Below, one piece after another: positions 17,546 to 27,939 of a stretch of 64,000 bases of DNA. The notes beneath the pieces were generated by a model, which did not search any database, had not been told where the DNA came from, and saw nothing but the letters and a program-made list of their open reading frames with translations. Position numbers and translations under genes: made by a program. This DNA is from Pseudomonas putida (lineage in GTDB: Bacteria > Pseudomonadota > Gammaproteobacteria > Pseudomonadales > Pseudomonadaceae), in assembly GCF_001941965.1 (NCBI RefSeq), contig NZ_MKZO01000005.1:100825-164824 (forward strand), given 5' to 3'. Positions within the stretch are counted from its first letter, which is position 1. The number at the start of each line of letters is the position of its first letter.

Positions 17546-18877
17546 ATGAACAAGTCACTGAGCCTGAAACTCGGCACCATCGCCTTGCTGGTGGTGGTGC
17601 TGCTGATCCCGCTGCTGATGATCAGCGGCCTGATCGATGAACGCCAATCCCTGCGCGACAGCGTGGTCGAGGACATCGCCCAGAGCTCCAGCCACGCCCA
17701 ACAGATCAGCGGGCCGCTGCTGGTGGTGCCGTACAGCAAGTACGAGCGGGTGTGGAAGGTCCAGGACGGCAAGAGCTTCCAGGAAACCCAGATCGTCAAA
17801 AGCTACCTGGCGTTCCTGCCGGACAGCTTCGTCCTCGACGGCACCGCCAGCACCGAACTGCGCTCCCGGGGCATCTACGAGGCGCGGCTATTCCACGCCC
17901 AGAGCCGGATCAGCGGGCAGTTCAAGGTGCCGGCCAACTGGGGCATCACCAGCGACCTCGACGACTACCGCTTCGACACCCCGTTCATCGCCGTGGGCAT
18001 CAGTGACATCCGCGGCATCCAGAACGGCCTGCAACTGCAGATCGACGGCCGTACCCTCGACTTCGCCGCCGGCAGCAAGCTCGACTGGCTGGGCGGTGGC
18101 GTGCATGCACTGATCGACAACCTCGACAGCAAGGCCGAGATGCGCCTGGACTATGCCTTCGACCTCAACCTGCAAGGCACCGGGCAACTGCATGTGCTGC
18201 CGGTGGGCCGCAGCAGCAGCGTGACCCTGGCCGCCAACTGGCCGCACCCGAGCTTTATCGGCAACTACCTGCCCAACAGCCGCGAGATCGATGCGACGGG
18301 CTTCAAGGCAAAATGGCAGACCTCGTTCTTCTCCACCAACCTGGAAGAGGCGCTGAACCGCTGCGTCAGCCTGCAGAACTGCAAGGGCTTCGAAAGCCGG
18401 GCATTTGGCGTGAGTTTCGTCGATCCGGTGGACCAGTACCTGAAGAGCGAGCGGGCGATCAAATATGCGCTGCTGTTCATTGCCCTGACCTTTGCCGGGT
18501 TCTTCCTCTTCGAGGTGCTGCGCAACCTCAGCGTGCACCCGATCCAGTACGCCCTGGTGGGCGCTGCCCTGGCGCTGTTCTACCTGTTGTTGCTGTCGCT
18601 GTCGGAGCACATCGGCTTTGGGTTGGCGTATCTGTTGTCGGCGGGCGGTTGCGTGCTGTTGATCGGGTTCTACCTGTGCAATGTGCTGCACAGCAGTGTG
18701 CGCGGGTTTGGTTTTGCCGGTGGTTTGGCGGTGCTGTATGCGCTGCTCTACGGGCTGTTGAGTGCCGAAGATTACGCGCTGCTGATGGGGGCACTGCTGC
18801 TGTTCGCGCTGCTCGGGGTGTTCATGATGCTGACGCGGCGGCTGGACTGGTACCGGGCCGGGCAGGTGCGGGTATGA
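17546..18877 (+). CDS. creD: inner-membrane protein CreD
   Basis: A 443-residue protein starting at ATG 17546, 87 bases after creC. It has one N-terminal helix (about 8-27), a large periplasmic domain (about 28-305) and about five C-terminal helices from residue 310 on (LLFIALTFAGFFLFEVL onward). The HPIQYALVGAALALFYLLLLSLSEHIGF stretch is characteristic of CreD. It is the main target of CreBC in other gamma-proteobacteria. I looked for the paired TTCAC cre tag in the 87-base gap and did not find one. Confidence 0.92.
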   Translation: MNKSLSLKLGTIALLVVVLLIPLLMISGLIDERQSLRDSVVEDIAQSSSHAQQISGPLLVVPYSKYERVWKVQDGKSFQETQIVKSYLAFLPDSFVLDGTASTELRSRGIYEARLFHAQSRISGQFKVPANWGITSDLDDYRFDTPFIAVGISDIRGIQNGLQLQIDGRTLDFAAGSKLDWLGGGVHALIDNLDSKAEMRLDYAFDLNLQGTGQLHVLPVGRSSSVTLAANWPHPSFIGNYLPNSREIDATGFKAKWQTSFFSTNLEEALNRCVSLQNCKGFESRAFGVSFVDPVDQYLKSERAIKYALLFIALTFAGFFLFEVLRNLSVHPIQYALVGAALALFYLLLLSLSEHIGFGLAYLLSAGGCVLLIGFYLCNVLHSSVRGFGFAGGLAVLYALLYGLLSAEDYALLMGALLLFALLGVFMMLTRRLDWYRAGQVRV

Positions 18878-18972
18878 GCGGGCTCAGGGAAGACCGGGAG
18901 TTTGGGGAGGGATTGATGAAGGGGATCAGAGTGTTGTGGAGAGCAGAGGTTTTTGTGGGGGCTTATAGTCAG

Positions 18973-19053
18973 TCATCGCTGGCAAGCCAGCTCCCACAGG
19001 TCCCGAGTACACCGCAGAACCCTGTGGGAGCTGGCTTGCCAGCGATAGGGCCC
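18973..19053. repeat. REP inverted pair between creD and the GST gene
   Basis: Converging REP units around a spacer TCCCGAGTACACCGCAGAAC. It ends six bases before the convergent glutathione transferase stop codon. Confidence 0.85.
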
Positions 19054-19058
19054 TCAAG

Positions 19059-19679
19059 TCAGGCCGGGACGGTAGCCTTCATCGAGGCCCGCTGACTGAC
19101 CTCGGCATACCACCCCGCCAGCTTCGGCTGCCGCTCCCGCCAGCCGAAGTCCGGCATGCGCAGGTCGATATAGCCCAGCGCACAGGCCACACCGATCGAA
19201 GCCACATCGAACGCCGAGGCGATCTCGGCGTAGTGGTTGTCCTCCAGATCCGCCAGACCCCGGCGGATCTTCTCCGACTGTGCCTCGACCCACTGGTCCC
19301 AGCGCTTGTCTTCCGGCCGCAGGAAGGTTTCATAGCGGGTCAGCACCGCCGCATCCATGATCGCGTCAGCCAGCGACGCCAGGGTCAGCCGCCGCCAGCG
19401 CGCCGAACCCTCGCGGGGGATCAGCGGGTTGCCGACATGCTGCTGGTCGAGGAAATCGACGATGACCCGGCTGTCATGCAACACGCTGCCGTCTTCCAGG
19501 CGCAGGGCCGGGATCTTGCCCGACGGATTGCCCTGGTTGAGGTCGGCGTCCGGGCTGACCGGGGTGATATTGACCGGTTGCACCTTGACCCGATCCACCT
19601 GGCCGGTCTCGTGCAGCACCACCATCACCTTGCGCACGAACGGCGACAGCGGCGAATGGAACAGCGTCATGTTCGACAT
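19059..19679 (-). CDS. glutathione S-transferase family protein
   Basis: A 206-residue soluble protein with the thioredoxin-like N-terminal domain (about 1-80: LFHSPLSPFVRKVMVVLHE, then NPSGKIPALRLEDGSVLHDSRVI with the cis-Pro and the Asp/Ser glutathione contacts) and the all-helical C-terminal domain. The SPLSPFVRKV start, with Ser in the catalytic position, places it near the bacterial GST clade that includes E. coli YibF. Substrate unknown. It follows msrA by nine bases on the same strand, so the two are probably one oxidative-stress operon. Confidence 0.9.
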   Translation of the reverse strand: MSNMTLFHSPLSPFVRKVMVVLHETGQVDRVKVQPVNITPVSPDADLNQGNPSGKIPALRLEDGSVLHDSRVIVDFLDQQHVGNPLIPREGSARWRRLTLASLADAIMDAAVLTRYETFLRPEDKRWDQWVEAQSEKIRRGLADLEDNHYAEIASAFDVASIGVACALGYIDLRMPDFGWRERQPKLAGWYAEVSQRASMKATVPA

Positions 19680-19688
19680 GGCAGCTCC

Positions 19689-20357
19689 TCAGTTGCCTTG
19701 CAGGCTCGGTGGCAGGCAGACACCGGTACCGCCGATGCCGCAATAGCCATCCGGATTCTTCGCCAGGTACTGCTGGTGATAGGCCTCGGCGAAGTACACG
19801 GTCGGCGCCTGTTCGATCTCGGTAGTGATCTCGCCGTAGCCGGCCTTGGTCAGTTCGTCCTGGTATTGCGCACGGCTGGCTTCGGCTTCTTCCAGTTGCT
19901 GCGGCGAGGTGCAGTAGATCACCGAGCGGTACTGGGTGCCGATGTCGTTGCCCTGGCGCATGCCCTGGGTCGGGTTGTGCAGTTCCCAGAACATCGACAG
20001 CAGTTCGCGGTAGCTGACCTTGTCCTTGTCGAACACCACCAGCACCACTTCGGTATGGCCGGTCAGGCCGGAGCAGACTTCTTCGTAGGTCGGGTTCGGG
20101 GTGAAGCCACCGGCATAGCCGACCACGGTGCTGACCACGCCTTCACGCTGCCAGAAGCGCCGCTCGGCGCCCCAGAAGCAGCCCAGGCCGAAGATGGCGA
20201 AGTCCACCGCGCTTTCGAAGAACGGGCCGAGCAGCGGGGTTTCAGTGAAGACGAAGTGTTTTTCCGGCAGGGCCATCGGCGTTTCACGGCCCGGCAGGGC
20301 CTGTTCCGCGGTAGGCAGGACGTTTTTATTCACGAGGATTTCCGAACGCAAGACCAT
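19689..20357 (-). CDS. msrA: peptide methionine sulfoxide reductase MsrA
   Basis: A 222-residue enzyme that reduces methionine-S-sulfoxide in proteins and free methionine. The active-site motif [13 protein letters not shown] (catalytic Cys about residue 59), [28 protein letters not shown] and the C-terminal resolving-cysteine segment [12 protein letters not shown] are all present. The 40-residue N-terminal extension before the fold is common in Pseudomonas MsrA. Upstream neighbour is dipA, as in other pseudomonads, and a GST gene follows. Confidence 0.96.
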   Translation of the reverse strand: MVLRSEILVNKNVLPTAEQALPGRETPMALPEKHFVFTETPLLGPFFESAVDFAIFGLGCFWGAERRFWQREGVVSTVVGYAGGFTPNPTYEEVCSGLTGHTEVVLVVFDKDKVSYRELLSMFWELHNPTQGMRQGNDIGTQYRSVIYCTSPQQLEEAEASRAQYQDELTKAGYGEITTEIEQAPTVYFAEAYHQQYLAKNPDGYCGIGGTGVCLPPSLQGN

Positions 20358-20448
20358 GAACCCATTCCTCTTGTCAGGTAGGCGGGCAGCGCCGCAGCGC
20401 TGCCCTCACTGGGATAGACCGGTAGTGTGCCCGAGTGTTGCGCGGCTG

Positions 20449-23139
20449 TCAGGCCGTTGGTCCACGGGGATAACGGCGCAGCTTGTCGACCAGTTCGTCA
20501 CCCGGGATCGGCTTGTCGAACAGGTAGCCCTGCCCCACGTCGCAGCGGTGCCGGCGCAGGAACGCCAGTTGCTCCGCCGTCTCGATGCCCTCGGCGACCA
20601 CCTTGAGCTTGAGGTTGTGGGCCATGGCCACCACCGCCGAGGTGATCTCCATGTCGTCCTGGCTGTCGGGGATGTCGTTGATGAAGCTGCGGTCGATCTT
20701 GATGATGTCGATCGGGAATTTCTTCAGGTAGCTCAACGACGAGTAACCGGTGCCGAAGTCGTCCATGGCCAGGGTCAGGCCGAGCTGCTTGAGCTGGTCG
20801 AGCTGGCGCCGGGTGTCTTCGGTGGCTTCCAGCAGCAGGCCCTCGGTCAGTTCCAGCTCCAGCAGGTGCGGCGGCAGCGCCTCTTCCTGGAGGATATTGG
20901 CGATGGAGGCGACCAGGTCCGGGTCGGAGAACTGCTTGGGCGACAGGTTGATCGCCACCTGCAGGTTGCCCATGCCTTCGGCCGCCAGCTCCTGGCTCAT
21001 GCGGCAGGCCTGGCGCGCCACCCATTTGCCGATGGGGATGATCAGGCCGGTTTCCTCGGCGACGCTGATGAACTGGTCCGGGCGGATCATGCCCTTTTCC
21101 GGATGGTTCCAGCGCAGCAGCGCTTCCAGGCCGAGCAGGCGCCCGGTGCGCAGGCACAGCTTGGGCTGGTAGAACACCTGCAGCTCGTTTTGCGCCAGGG
21201 CGCGGCGCAGGTTGTTCTCGACGAACAGCTTGTAGCTGGCCTCGGCGTTCAGCACCTCGGTGAACACCTGGACCTGATGCTTGCCGCTGGCCTTGGCCTT
21301 GTGCAGGGCGAGGCCGGCGTTCTTCATCAGGGTCTGCGGGTCGCTGCCATGCAGCGGCGCGCAGGCCAGGCCCACGGAGCCGGTGACGTTGATCAGCTGG
21401 TTGTCGACGAACATCGGTTTGTCGAGGGTGTTGAGCAACTGCTGGGCGGTCTGCTGGCCGCTTTCCATATCGGTGTTGTCCAGCAGCACGGCGAATTCGT
21501 TACTGGCGAAGCGCGCCAGGCTACCGCCCGGGCTGAGGCTGTTGCGCAGGCGCCGGGCCAGGCTGACCAGCAGCTTGTCGCCGGTCTGGTGGCCGAGGCT
21601 GTCGTTGATCCGCTTGAAGTTGTCGATATCCACCAGCAGCAGGCAGATCGGCGTATCGCTGTCGCGGGCGAAGCGCTCGTCGAGGTTGCGGATGAACGCC
21701 GTGCGATTGCCCAGGCCGGTCAGGTTGTCGGTGTAGGCCAGGCGCTCGATACGCTGCTGGGCCAGCTTGCTCTGGGTGATGTCCTCGTAGATGCCGATGT
21801 AGTGGGTCAGCTCGCGGTTGTCGCCGTACACCTTGGAAATCGACAGCTGGCCCCAGTAGGGCTCGAGGTTCTTGCGCCGGCTCTTGAATTCGCCCTGCCA
21901 GCTGTTGCCCATGGCCAGGCTGGACTCATCGAACAGCAGCTCGCTGAGGTTTTCCAGGGCCGACAGTTCCGATAGCCGATGGCCCTGGACCTCCTCCGAG
22001 CTGTACTGGGTGATCTCGGTGAAGCTCGGGTTGACGTATTCCACCACGCCGTCGCAATTGACCAGCAGGAAGGCGTTGGCGCTCTGCTCCACCGCCCGCT
22101 GGAACAGGTGCAGGGCACTGGTGGCGGCGCGGCGGTTGTGGTTGTTGATGACCTGGGCGAACTGGTCGGCCAGTTCGCCGGCAAAGGCGATCTCGTCGCT
22201 CTGCCAGGCCCGCGGGCTGCCGCCGTGTTCCAGGCAAAGTACGCCGACCACCTGGCCGTCGATACGGATACTGGCATCGAGCATGGCGATCACATCGCGC
22301 GGGCGCAGGCTCTCGGTGATGTCGCGGGTGCGCGGGTCATGGCTGGCGTTGTGCGCGTCGATGGCCCGGCTGGTGTGCAGGGCTTCAAGGTAATCCGGGA
22401 ACAGGCCGGCATCGATCGGCTTGGGTGTGCGGTATTCGCGGGTTTCGCGGTAGAACGCGGAGATCGGCTCCAGGCGCTGGCCTTCCAGGTACCAGAGGCT
22501 CGCGCACTCGATCCTGTAGATATCGCAGGCGCTGCGGGTGATCAGCTCGGCGGCCTCCTGCAGGGAATTGCCGGCGCTGTAGCGATGCCGCGCCAGGTGC
22601 AGGATCAGCTCCTGCTGGGCGCGGACCCGTTCCAGGTGTTCGAGTTGTTCCTGCTGCGCCTGCTGGTTCAGCTTGAGGGCGATCTGCAGGCGGTTGTTGC
22701 GGGTCTCCAGGTCGTCGGCGCTGAGCTCGGGGCTGACGCCCTCCTGCTCGTCGAGGACCAGCAGGTAGCCGCGCAGCAACTGGCGGTTGTGCTGCTTGTA
22801 GGCTTCGCCCAGCTCCAGCAGGTACATGGGGCCGTGGCCGGTGTGCAGGGTGTAGCGGCTGACGTAATGGCTGCTATGGGCCAGTTGCGCCTGGATGCTG
22901 TCATGCAGTTTGTAGCGGGCCTCGGGCTCCATCAGGCTCGCGTAGGGCGAGCCGACCAGGGCGCAGAGTTCTACCGCCGGCAAGCCGAATTGACGTTCGC
23001 AGCCCGGATCGAGATAGAGCATGGCCCAGCTCGCTTCGTTCAGCCGCTCGAAGCGCAACATGCCGAGCCGCGAAGGCACCGGCAACTGCGTCACTACCTC
23101 GGCCGCCGGACGGCTGGCGGCATCGGTTTGGCTCTTCAT
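20449..23139 (-). CDS. dipA: c-di-GMP phosphodiesterase, DipA type (PAS-GAF-PAS-GGDEF-EAL)
   Basis: An 896-residue cytoplasmic signalling protein without transmembrane helices. Regions: an N-terminal PAS-like domain (about 25-135), a coiled coil (about 145-180), GAF (about 185-340), PAS (about 345-455), GGDEF (about 470-630) and EAL (about 645-885). The GGDEF motif is degenerate (RFASNEFAVLL, about residue 541), so cyclase activity is unlikely. The EAL domain has GLEALLRWNHP, NLSPKQF, DDFGTGYSSLSYL and EGIETAEQL, so it should hydrolyse c-di-GMP. Position between msrA and aceF matches P. aeruginosa dipA (PA5017), needed for biofilm dispersion; the symbol rests on that synteny plus domain order. 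Confidence 0.88.
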   Translation of the reverse strand: MKSQTDAASRPAAEVVTQLPVPSRLGMLRFERLNEASWAMLYLDPGCERQFGLPAVELCALVGSPYASLMEPEARYKLHDSIQAQLAHSSHYVSRYTLHTGHGPMYLLELGEAYKQHNRQLLRGYLLVLDEQEGVSPELSADDLETRNNRLQIALKLNQQAQQEQLEHLERVRAQQELILHLARHRYSAGNSLQEAAELITRSACDIYRIECASLWYLEGQRLEPISAFYRETREYRTPKPIDAGLFPDYLEALHTSRAIDAHNASHDPRTRDITESLRPRDVIAMLDASIRIDGQVVGVLCLEHGGSPRAWQSDEIAFAGELADQFAQVINNHNRRAATSALHLFQRAVEQSANAFLLVNCDGVVEYVNPSFTEITQYSSEEVQGHRLSELSALENLSELLFDESSLAMGNSWQGEFKSRRKNLEPYWGQLSISKVYGDNRELTHYIGIYEDITQSKLAQQRIERLAYTDNLTGLGNRTAFIRNLDERFARDSDTPICLLLVDIDNFKRINDSLGHQTGDKLLVSLARRLRNSLSPGGSLARFASNEFAVLLDNTDMESGQQTAQQLLNTLDKPMFVDNQLINVTGSVGLACAPLHGSDPQTLMKNAGLALHKAKASGKHQVQVFTEVLNAEASYKLFVENNLRRALAQNELQVFYQPKLCLRTGRLLGLEALLRWNHPEKGMIRPDQFISVAEETGLIIPIGKWVARQACRMSQELAAEGMGNLQVAINLSPKQFSDPDLVASIANILQEEALPPHLLELELTEGLLLEATEDTRRQLDQLKQLGLTLAMDDFGTGYSSLSYLKKFPIDIIKIDRSFINDIPDSQDDMEITSAVVAMAHNLKLKVVAEGIETAEQLAFLRRHRCDVGQGYLFDKPIPGDELVDKLRRYPRGPTA

Positions 23140-23303
23140 GGAAAGCTCGCTCGAATAAGACTGATGGCACGGGCGTTGGCACTTTGCTATGCACGTTCGG
23201 GCAAGGTTGCATCATGCGTTGGAGGCTGACAAGCACCAAGGTTGGCGCGTGTTTGATCTATGTCGGCCTGGCGGGGGATTTCTTCAGTTCTGGAGGTGCA
23301 ATA

Positions 23304-23389
23304 CGTCCCCTGTGGGAGCTGGCTTGCCAGCGATAGCTATGGTGAATTCACTACAGCAATCGCTGGCAAGCCAGCTCCCACAGGGGACG
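23304..23389. repeat. REP pair in the reverse arrangement, 31-bp perfect arms
   Basis: Here the two units are inside-out compared with every other pair in the window: GTGGGAGCTGGC comes first and ATCGCTGGC second, so the GCGAT ends face inward. The arms (23304-23334 and 23359-23389) are perfect 31-bp complements around a 24-base loop. It lies between the dipA start and the aceF terminator. Confidence 0.85.
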
Positions 23390-23408
23390 GTGTCGGCTTT
23401 TAAAAGGC

Positions 23409-23437
23409 AAAAAAAAGCCCCGCCAAACGACGGGGTT
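23409..23437 (-). terminator. intrinsic terminator of aceEF
   Basis: Read on the minus strand, CCCCGTCGTTTGGCGGGG forms a hairpin followed by CTTTTTTTT, about 75 bases after the aceF stop. This is a canonical Rho-independent terminator. Confidence 0.85.
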
Positions 23438-23511
23438 GAGGTACGAGCGTGGCAGCTCGAAAAGGGTGCAAGCCTGTGTCCCCCGGCAGAGGGACACAGG
23501 CCGGACAGCAG

Positions 23512-25155
23512 TTACAGCAGCAAGGTGCGGATGTCGCCCAGCACGTCGCCCAGACGCTTGGTGAAGCGGGCAGCGGCGGCGCCGTTGATCACGCGGTGAT
23601 CGTAGGACAGCGACAGCGGCAGCATCAGCTTCGGCTGGAAGGCTTTACCGTCCCAGACTGGCTGGATGGTGGCCTTGGAAACACCGAGGATCGCCACTTC
23701 CGGCGCGTTGACGATCGGCGTGAAGCCGGTGCCGCCAATGTGACCGAGGCTGGAGATGGTGAAGCAGGCACCCTGCATCTCGTCGGCCGAGAGCTTCTTG
23801 GTCCGGGCTTTTTCAGCCAGGGCCGCGGCTTCGGCAGCGAGTTGCAGCAGGCTCTTCTGATCGACGTTCTTGATCACCGGGACCAGCAGACCATCCGGGG
23901 TGTCCACGGCGAAACCGACGTTGACGTATTTCTTGCGGATGATCGCCTTGCCGCTCGGGGCCAGCGAACTGTTGAAGTCCGGCAGTTCCTTGAGCAGGTG
24001 GGCACAGGCTTTCAGCAGCAGTGGCAGCACGGTCAGCTTGACGCCGGCTTTCTCGGCGACGGCTTTCTGCGAGACGCGGAAGGCTTCCAGCTCGGTGATA
24101 TCCGCCGAGTCGAATTGGGTCACGTGCGGCACGTTCAGCCAGCTGCGGTGCAGGTTGGCAGCACCGACCTGCATCAGGCGGGTCAGGGCTACTTCTTCCA
24201 CTTCACCGAACTTGCTGAAGTCGACGGCCGGGATCGGCGGGATGCCCGCGCCACCGGTAGCGCCGCCAGCGGCAGGTGCTTCCTTGGCCTTCTGCATCAT
24301 GGCCTTGACGTAGACCTGCACGTCTTCCTTCAGCACACGACCGTGCGGGCCGGTCGGCGACACGGCGCTCAGCTCGACGCCGAACTCGCGGGCCAGCTGA
24401 CGCACGGCAGGGCCGGCGTGAACCTTGGCACCGCTTGGTGCAGGCGCAGCGGCCGGAGCGGCAGCAACTGGAGCCGGAGCAGCGGCGGCTGGTGCCGGGG
24501 CAGCAGCAGGTGCGGCAGCCGGCGCCGGTGCAGCAGCGGCAGGCGCTGGAGCAGCAGCAGGCGCGCTGCCTGCGACTTTCAGTTTCAGGATCAGGTCACC
24601 GGTGCCGACTTCGTCGTCCAGTTTCGCGATCACGGCTTCGACCACGCCAGCAGCAGGCGACGGGATCTCCATGGAAGCCTTGTCGGACTCCAGGGTGATC
24701 AGCGACTGGTCGGCTTCGACGGTGTCGCCGACCTTGACCAGCACTTCGATGATCTTGGCCTTGCCCGACGAACCGATATCCGGCACGTGGATGTCTTGCA
24801 CGGCAGCAGCGGCCGGGGCAGCAGGTGCTGCCGCCGGAGCTGGCGCAGCGGCAGCCGGTGCGGCGGCAGGCGCGGCAGCGGCAGGAGCGGCGGCAGGTGC
24901 CTCGGGCGCCGCGGCAGCGGCACCCTCGACTTCCAGTTCCAGCAGTTCGTCGCCTTCTTTCAGGCGGTCGCCCAGCTTGACCTTCAGCGACTTGATCACG
25001 CCGGCCTTGGGAGCCGGGATCTCCATGGAGGCCTTGTCGGACTCCAGGGTCAGCAGGCTCTGGTCTGCTTCGATACGGTCACCGACCTTGACGAACAGCT
25101 CGATGATTTCACCTTCACCGCTGCCGATGTCAGGTACGCGAATGAGTTCGCTCAC
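23512..25155 (-). CDS. aceF: pyruvate dehydrogenase E2, dihydrolipoyllysine acetyltransferase
   Basis: A 547-residue protein with a GTG start at 25155, preceded by GGAG. It has two lipoyl domains (about 1-75 and 118-195), each with the ESDKASMEIP motif carrying the lipoylated lysine, long Ala/Pro linkers (about 78-117 and 197-245), a peripheral-subunit-binding domain (AGPAVRQLAREFGVELSAV) and the catalytic domain ending in SYDHRVINGAAAARF with the active His/Asp pair. It forms the core of the pyruvate dehydrogenase complex and passes acetyl groups to CoA. aceE is 13 bases upstream and a strong terminator follows. Confidence 0.98.
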   Translation of the reverse strand: MSELIRVPDIGSGEGEIIELFVKVGDRIEADQSLLTLESDKASMEIPAPKAGVIKSLKVKLGDRLKEGDELLELEVEGAAAAAPEAPAAAPAAAAPAAAPAAAAPAPAAAPAAPAAAAVQDIHVPDIGSSGKAKIIEVLVKVGDTVEADQSLITLESDKASMEIPSPAAGVVEAVIAKLDDEVGTGDLILKLKVAGSAPAAAPAPAAAAPAPAAAPAAAPAPAAAAPAPVAAAPAAAPAPSGAKVHAGPAVRQLAREFGVELSAVSPTGPHGRVLKEDVQVYVKAMMQKAKEAPAAGGATGGAGIPPIPAVDFSKFGEVEEVALTRLMQVGAANLHRSWLNVPHVTQFDSADITELEAFRVSQKAVAEKAGVKLTVLPLLLKACAHLLKELPDFNSSLAPSGKAIIRKKYVNVGFAVDTPDGLLVPVIKNVDQKSLLQLAAEAAALAEKARTKKLSADEMQGACFTISSLGHIGGTGFTPIVNAPEVAILGVSKATIQPVWDGKAFQPKLMLPLSLSYDHRVINGAAAARFTKRLGDVLGDIRTLLL

Positions 25156-25168
25156 TTAAAAATACTCC

Positions 25169-27814
25169 TCAGCAGTCCAGTGGGTTGCGCTTGTCCGGGT
25201 CGATGCCGAACTTGACGATGGCGTCAGCCACCACCTTCGGTTCGATCTCGCCACGGTCAGCCAGGGCTTCCAGGGCAGCCAGCACCACGAAGTGACGGTC
25301 GACTTCGAAGAAGTGACGCAGCTTCTTGCGGCTGTCGCTGCGACCGAAGCCATCGGTACCCAGGACCTTGAACTCTTTGCTCGGTACCCACTGGCGAATC
25401 TGCTCGGCGAACAGCTTCATGTAGTCGGTGGAGGCGATGACCGGGCCCTTACGGCCAGCCAGGCACTCTTCGACGTAGGTGACCTGAGGTTTCTGACCCG
25501 GCTTCAGGCGGTTGCTGCGCTCTACGGCCAGGCCGTCGCGACGCAGTTCGTTGAAGCTGGTGACGGACCAGACGTCGGCGCCGACGTTGTACTCGTCGCG
25601 CAGGATCTTCGCCGCTTCGCGGACTTCGCGCAGGATGGTGCCCGAGCCCAGCAGTTGTACGTGATGCGCCGCGTCGCGGGTGTCTTCTTCGAGCAGGTAC
25701 ATGCCCTTGATGATGCCTTCCTCGGCGCCGGCCGGAATGGCTGGCTGGGTGTAGGCTTCGTTCATCACGGTGATGTAGTAGAAGACGTCCTGCTGCTCTT
25801 CGGTCATCTTCTTCATGCCGTCCTGGATGATCACCGCCAGCTCGTAGCCGTAGGTCGGATCATAGGTGCGGCAGTTCGGGATGGTCGCCGCCAGCATGTG
25901 GCTGTGACCGTCTTCGTGCTGCAGGCCTTCACCGTTCAGGGTGGTACGGCCGGCGGTACCGCCGATCAGGAAGCCGCGGGTACGGCTGTCGCCGGCCGCC
26001 CAGGCCAGGTCGCCGATACGCTGGAAGCCGAACATCGAGTAGAAGATGTAGAACGGCAGCATTGGCTGGTTGTGGTTCGAGTACGAAGTACCGGCCGCGA
26101 TGAACGACGACATGGCGCCGGCTTCGTTGATGCCTTCCTCGAGGATCTGACCTTTCTTGTCCTCGCGGTAGAACATCACCTGGTCCTTGTCGACCGGCTC
26201 GTAGAGCTGGCCCACGGACGAGTAGATGCCCAGTTGGCGGAACATGCCTTCCATACCGAAGGTACGGGCTTCGTCCGGGATGATCGGCACGATGCGCTGG
26301 CCGATTTCCTTGTCCTTGACCAGTTGCGCGAGGATCCGCACGAAGGCCATGGTGGTGGAGATTTCGCGGTCGCCCGAGCCGTCCAGGATCGCCTTCAGGG
26401 TTTCCAGTGGCGGAGTCGGGATGCTGATCGACTTGACGCGACGCTGCGGTACGAAACCGCCCAGTGCGGCGCGACGCTCGGCCAGGTAACGGGCTTCGGC
26501 GCTGCCTTCTTCAGGTTTGAAGAACGGCAGGTTTTCCAGCTCTTCGTCCTTGACCGGGATGTCGAAGCGGTCACGGAAGTGACGCAGGCTGTCGACGTCG
26601 ACCTTCTTGGTGTTGTGCGCGGTGTTCTTGGCTTCGCCAGCACCGGTGCCGTAGCCCTTGATGGTCTTGGCCAGGATGACGGTCGGCTGCTCTTTGTGGT
26701 TGACCGCCTGGTGGTAGGCCGCATAGACCTTGTACGGGTCGTGGCCGCCACGGTTGAGCTTCCAGATCTCGTCGTCGGACAGGTCGGCGACCATGGCCTT
26801 GAGTTCTGGAGTGTTGAAGAAGTGCTCACGGACGAACGCGCCGTCCTTGGCCTTGTAGTTCTGGTACTCGCCGTCGATGACTTCGTCCATGCGGCGCTGC
26901 AGGATACCGTCGGTGTCCTTGGCCAGCAGTGGGTCCCAGAAGCGGCCCCAGACGACCTTGTTGACGTTCCAGCCACCGCCACGGAACACGCCTTCGAGTT
27001 CCTGGATGATCTTGCCGTTGCCGCGAACCGGGCCGTCGAGGCGCTGCAGGTTGCAGTTGATGACGAAGATCAGGTTGTCCAGCTTCTCGCGGCCGGCCAG
27101 GGCGATCGCGCCCAGAGATTCCGGCTCGTCGCACTCGCCGTCGCCCATGAAGCACCAGACTTTCTGCTTGCCGGCAGGAATGTAGCCGCGGGCTTCCAGG
27201 TACTTCATGAAGCGCGCCTGGTAGATCGCCTGGATCGGGCCCAGACCCATGGAAACGGTCGGGAACTGCCAGAAATCAGGCATCAGCCATGGGTGCGGGT
27301 AGGACGACAGACCGTTGCCATCGACTTCCTGGCGGAAGTTGTTCATCTGGTCTTCGCTGATGCGGCCTTCCATGAAGGCGCGGGCGTAGACGCCTGGAGA
27401 AGCGTGGCCCTGGAAGAAGATCAGGTCGCCGCCATGCTCGTCGGTAGGCGCCTGGAAGAAGTAGTTGAAGCCGATGTCGTACAGGGTGGCGCTGGAAGCG
27501 AACGAGGAGATGTGGCCACCCAGGTCCGAATCCTTCAGGTTGGTGCGCATGACCATCGCCAGGGCGTTCCAGCGAACCAGCGAGCGAATGCGGCGTTCCA
27601 TGAACAGGTCGCCAGGCATGCGTGCTTCGTGGGTTACCGGAATGGTGTTGCGGTACGGCGTGGTGATTGCGTACGGCAGCTGCGAACCACTACGGGTGGC
27701 CAGCTCGCCCATACGGGTCATCAGGTAGTGAGCGCGGTCTTCGCCTTCTTTGTCGAGGACCGACTCCAGGGCGTCCAGCCATTCCTGGGTTTCGACGGGA
27801 TCGAGGTCTTGCAT
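25169..27814 (-). CDS. aceE: pyruvate dehydrogenase E1 component (homodimeric type)
   Basis: I chose the ATG at 27814 ([14 protein letters not shown]), which has GGAG six bases upstream and gives 881 residues, the normal AceE length; the frame stays open 25 codons further upstream. The thiamine diphosphate motif [14 protein letters not shown]...[11 protein letters not shown], the [15 protein letters not shown] dimer region and the transketolase-like core are present. It decarboxylates pyruvate and acetylates the lipoyl groups of AceF. Two GntR-type palindromes lie 110-180 bases upstream, between it and the divergent glnE. Confidence 0.97.
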   Translation of the reverse strand: MQDLDPVETQEWLDALESVLDKEGEDRAHYLMTRMGELATRSGSQLPYAITTPYRNTIPVTHEARMPGDLFMERRIRSLVRWNALAMVMRTNLKDSDLGGHISSFASSATLYDIGFNYFFQAPTDEHGGDLIFFQGHASPGVYARAFMEGRISEDQMNNFRQEVDGNGLSSYPHPWLMPDFWQFPTVSMGLGPIQAIYQARFMKYLEARGYIPAGKQKVWCFMGDGECDEPESLGAIALAGREKLDNLIFVINCNLQRLDGPVRGNGKIIQELEGVFRGGGWNVNKVVWGRFWDPLLAKDTDGILQRRMDEVIDGEYQNYKAKDGAFVREHFFNTPELKAMVADLSDDEIWKLNRGGHDPYKVYAAYHQAVNHKEQPTVILAKTIKGYGTGAGEAKNTAHNTKKVDVDSLRHFRDRFDIPVKDEELENLPFFKPEEGSAEARYLAERRAALGGFVPQRRVKSISIPTPPLETLKAILDGSGDREISTTMAFVRILAQLVKDKEIGQRIVPIIPDEARTFGMEGMFRQLGIYSSVGQLYEPVDKDQVMFYREDKKGQILEEGINEAGAMSSFIAAGTSYSNHNQPMLPFYIFYSMFGFQRIGDLAWAAGDSRTRGFLIGGTAGRTTLNGEGLQHEDGHSHMLAATIPNCRTYDPTYGYELAVIIQDGMKKMTEEQQDVFYYITVMNEAYTQPAIPAGAEEGIIKGMYLLEEDTRDAAHHVQLLGSGTILREVREAAKILRDEYNVGADVWSVTSFNELRRDGLAVERSNRLKPGQKPQVTYVEECLAGRKGPVIASTDYMKLFAEQIRQWVPSKEFKVLGTDGFGRSDSRKKLRHFFEVDRHFVVLAALEALADRGEIEPKVVADAIVKFGIDPDKRNPLDC

Positions 27815-27924
27815 GGCTTGCTCCAGGGCGGAAAGGCTTCCAGAATCGGTTGCCTGAAGTTTGCGACTGGCCTTTTGGGCAGACGACATGAATTCTTGGA
27901 TTACCGAGGGTGGTCTCGGCGGCG

Positions 27925-27939
27925 TGTAGTTTTACTACA
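27925..27939. promoter_or_regulatory. GntR/FadR-type operator upstream of aceE (site 1)
   Basis: TGTAGT-TTT-ACTACA is a perfect palindrome with 6-bp arms and fits the FadR-subfamily consensus TNGT-N3-ACNA used by PdhR, LldR and similar metabolite-sensing repressors. It is about 110 bases upstream of the aceE start. Which regulator binds is not known from this window. Confidence 0.6.

Noticed and set aside
27890..27900. Upstream extension of aceE to the ATG at 27889
   Set aside because: The extra 25 residues are not typical of AceE, and the ATG at 27814 has a good ribosome binding site and gives the normal length.
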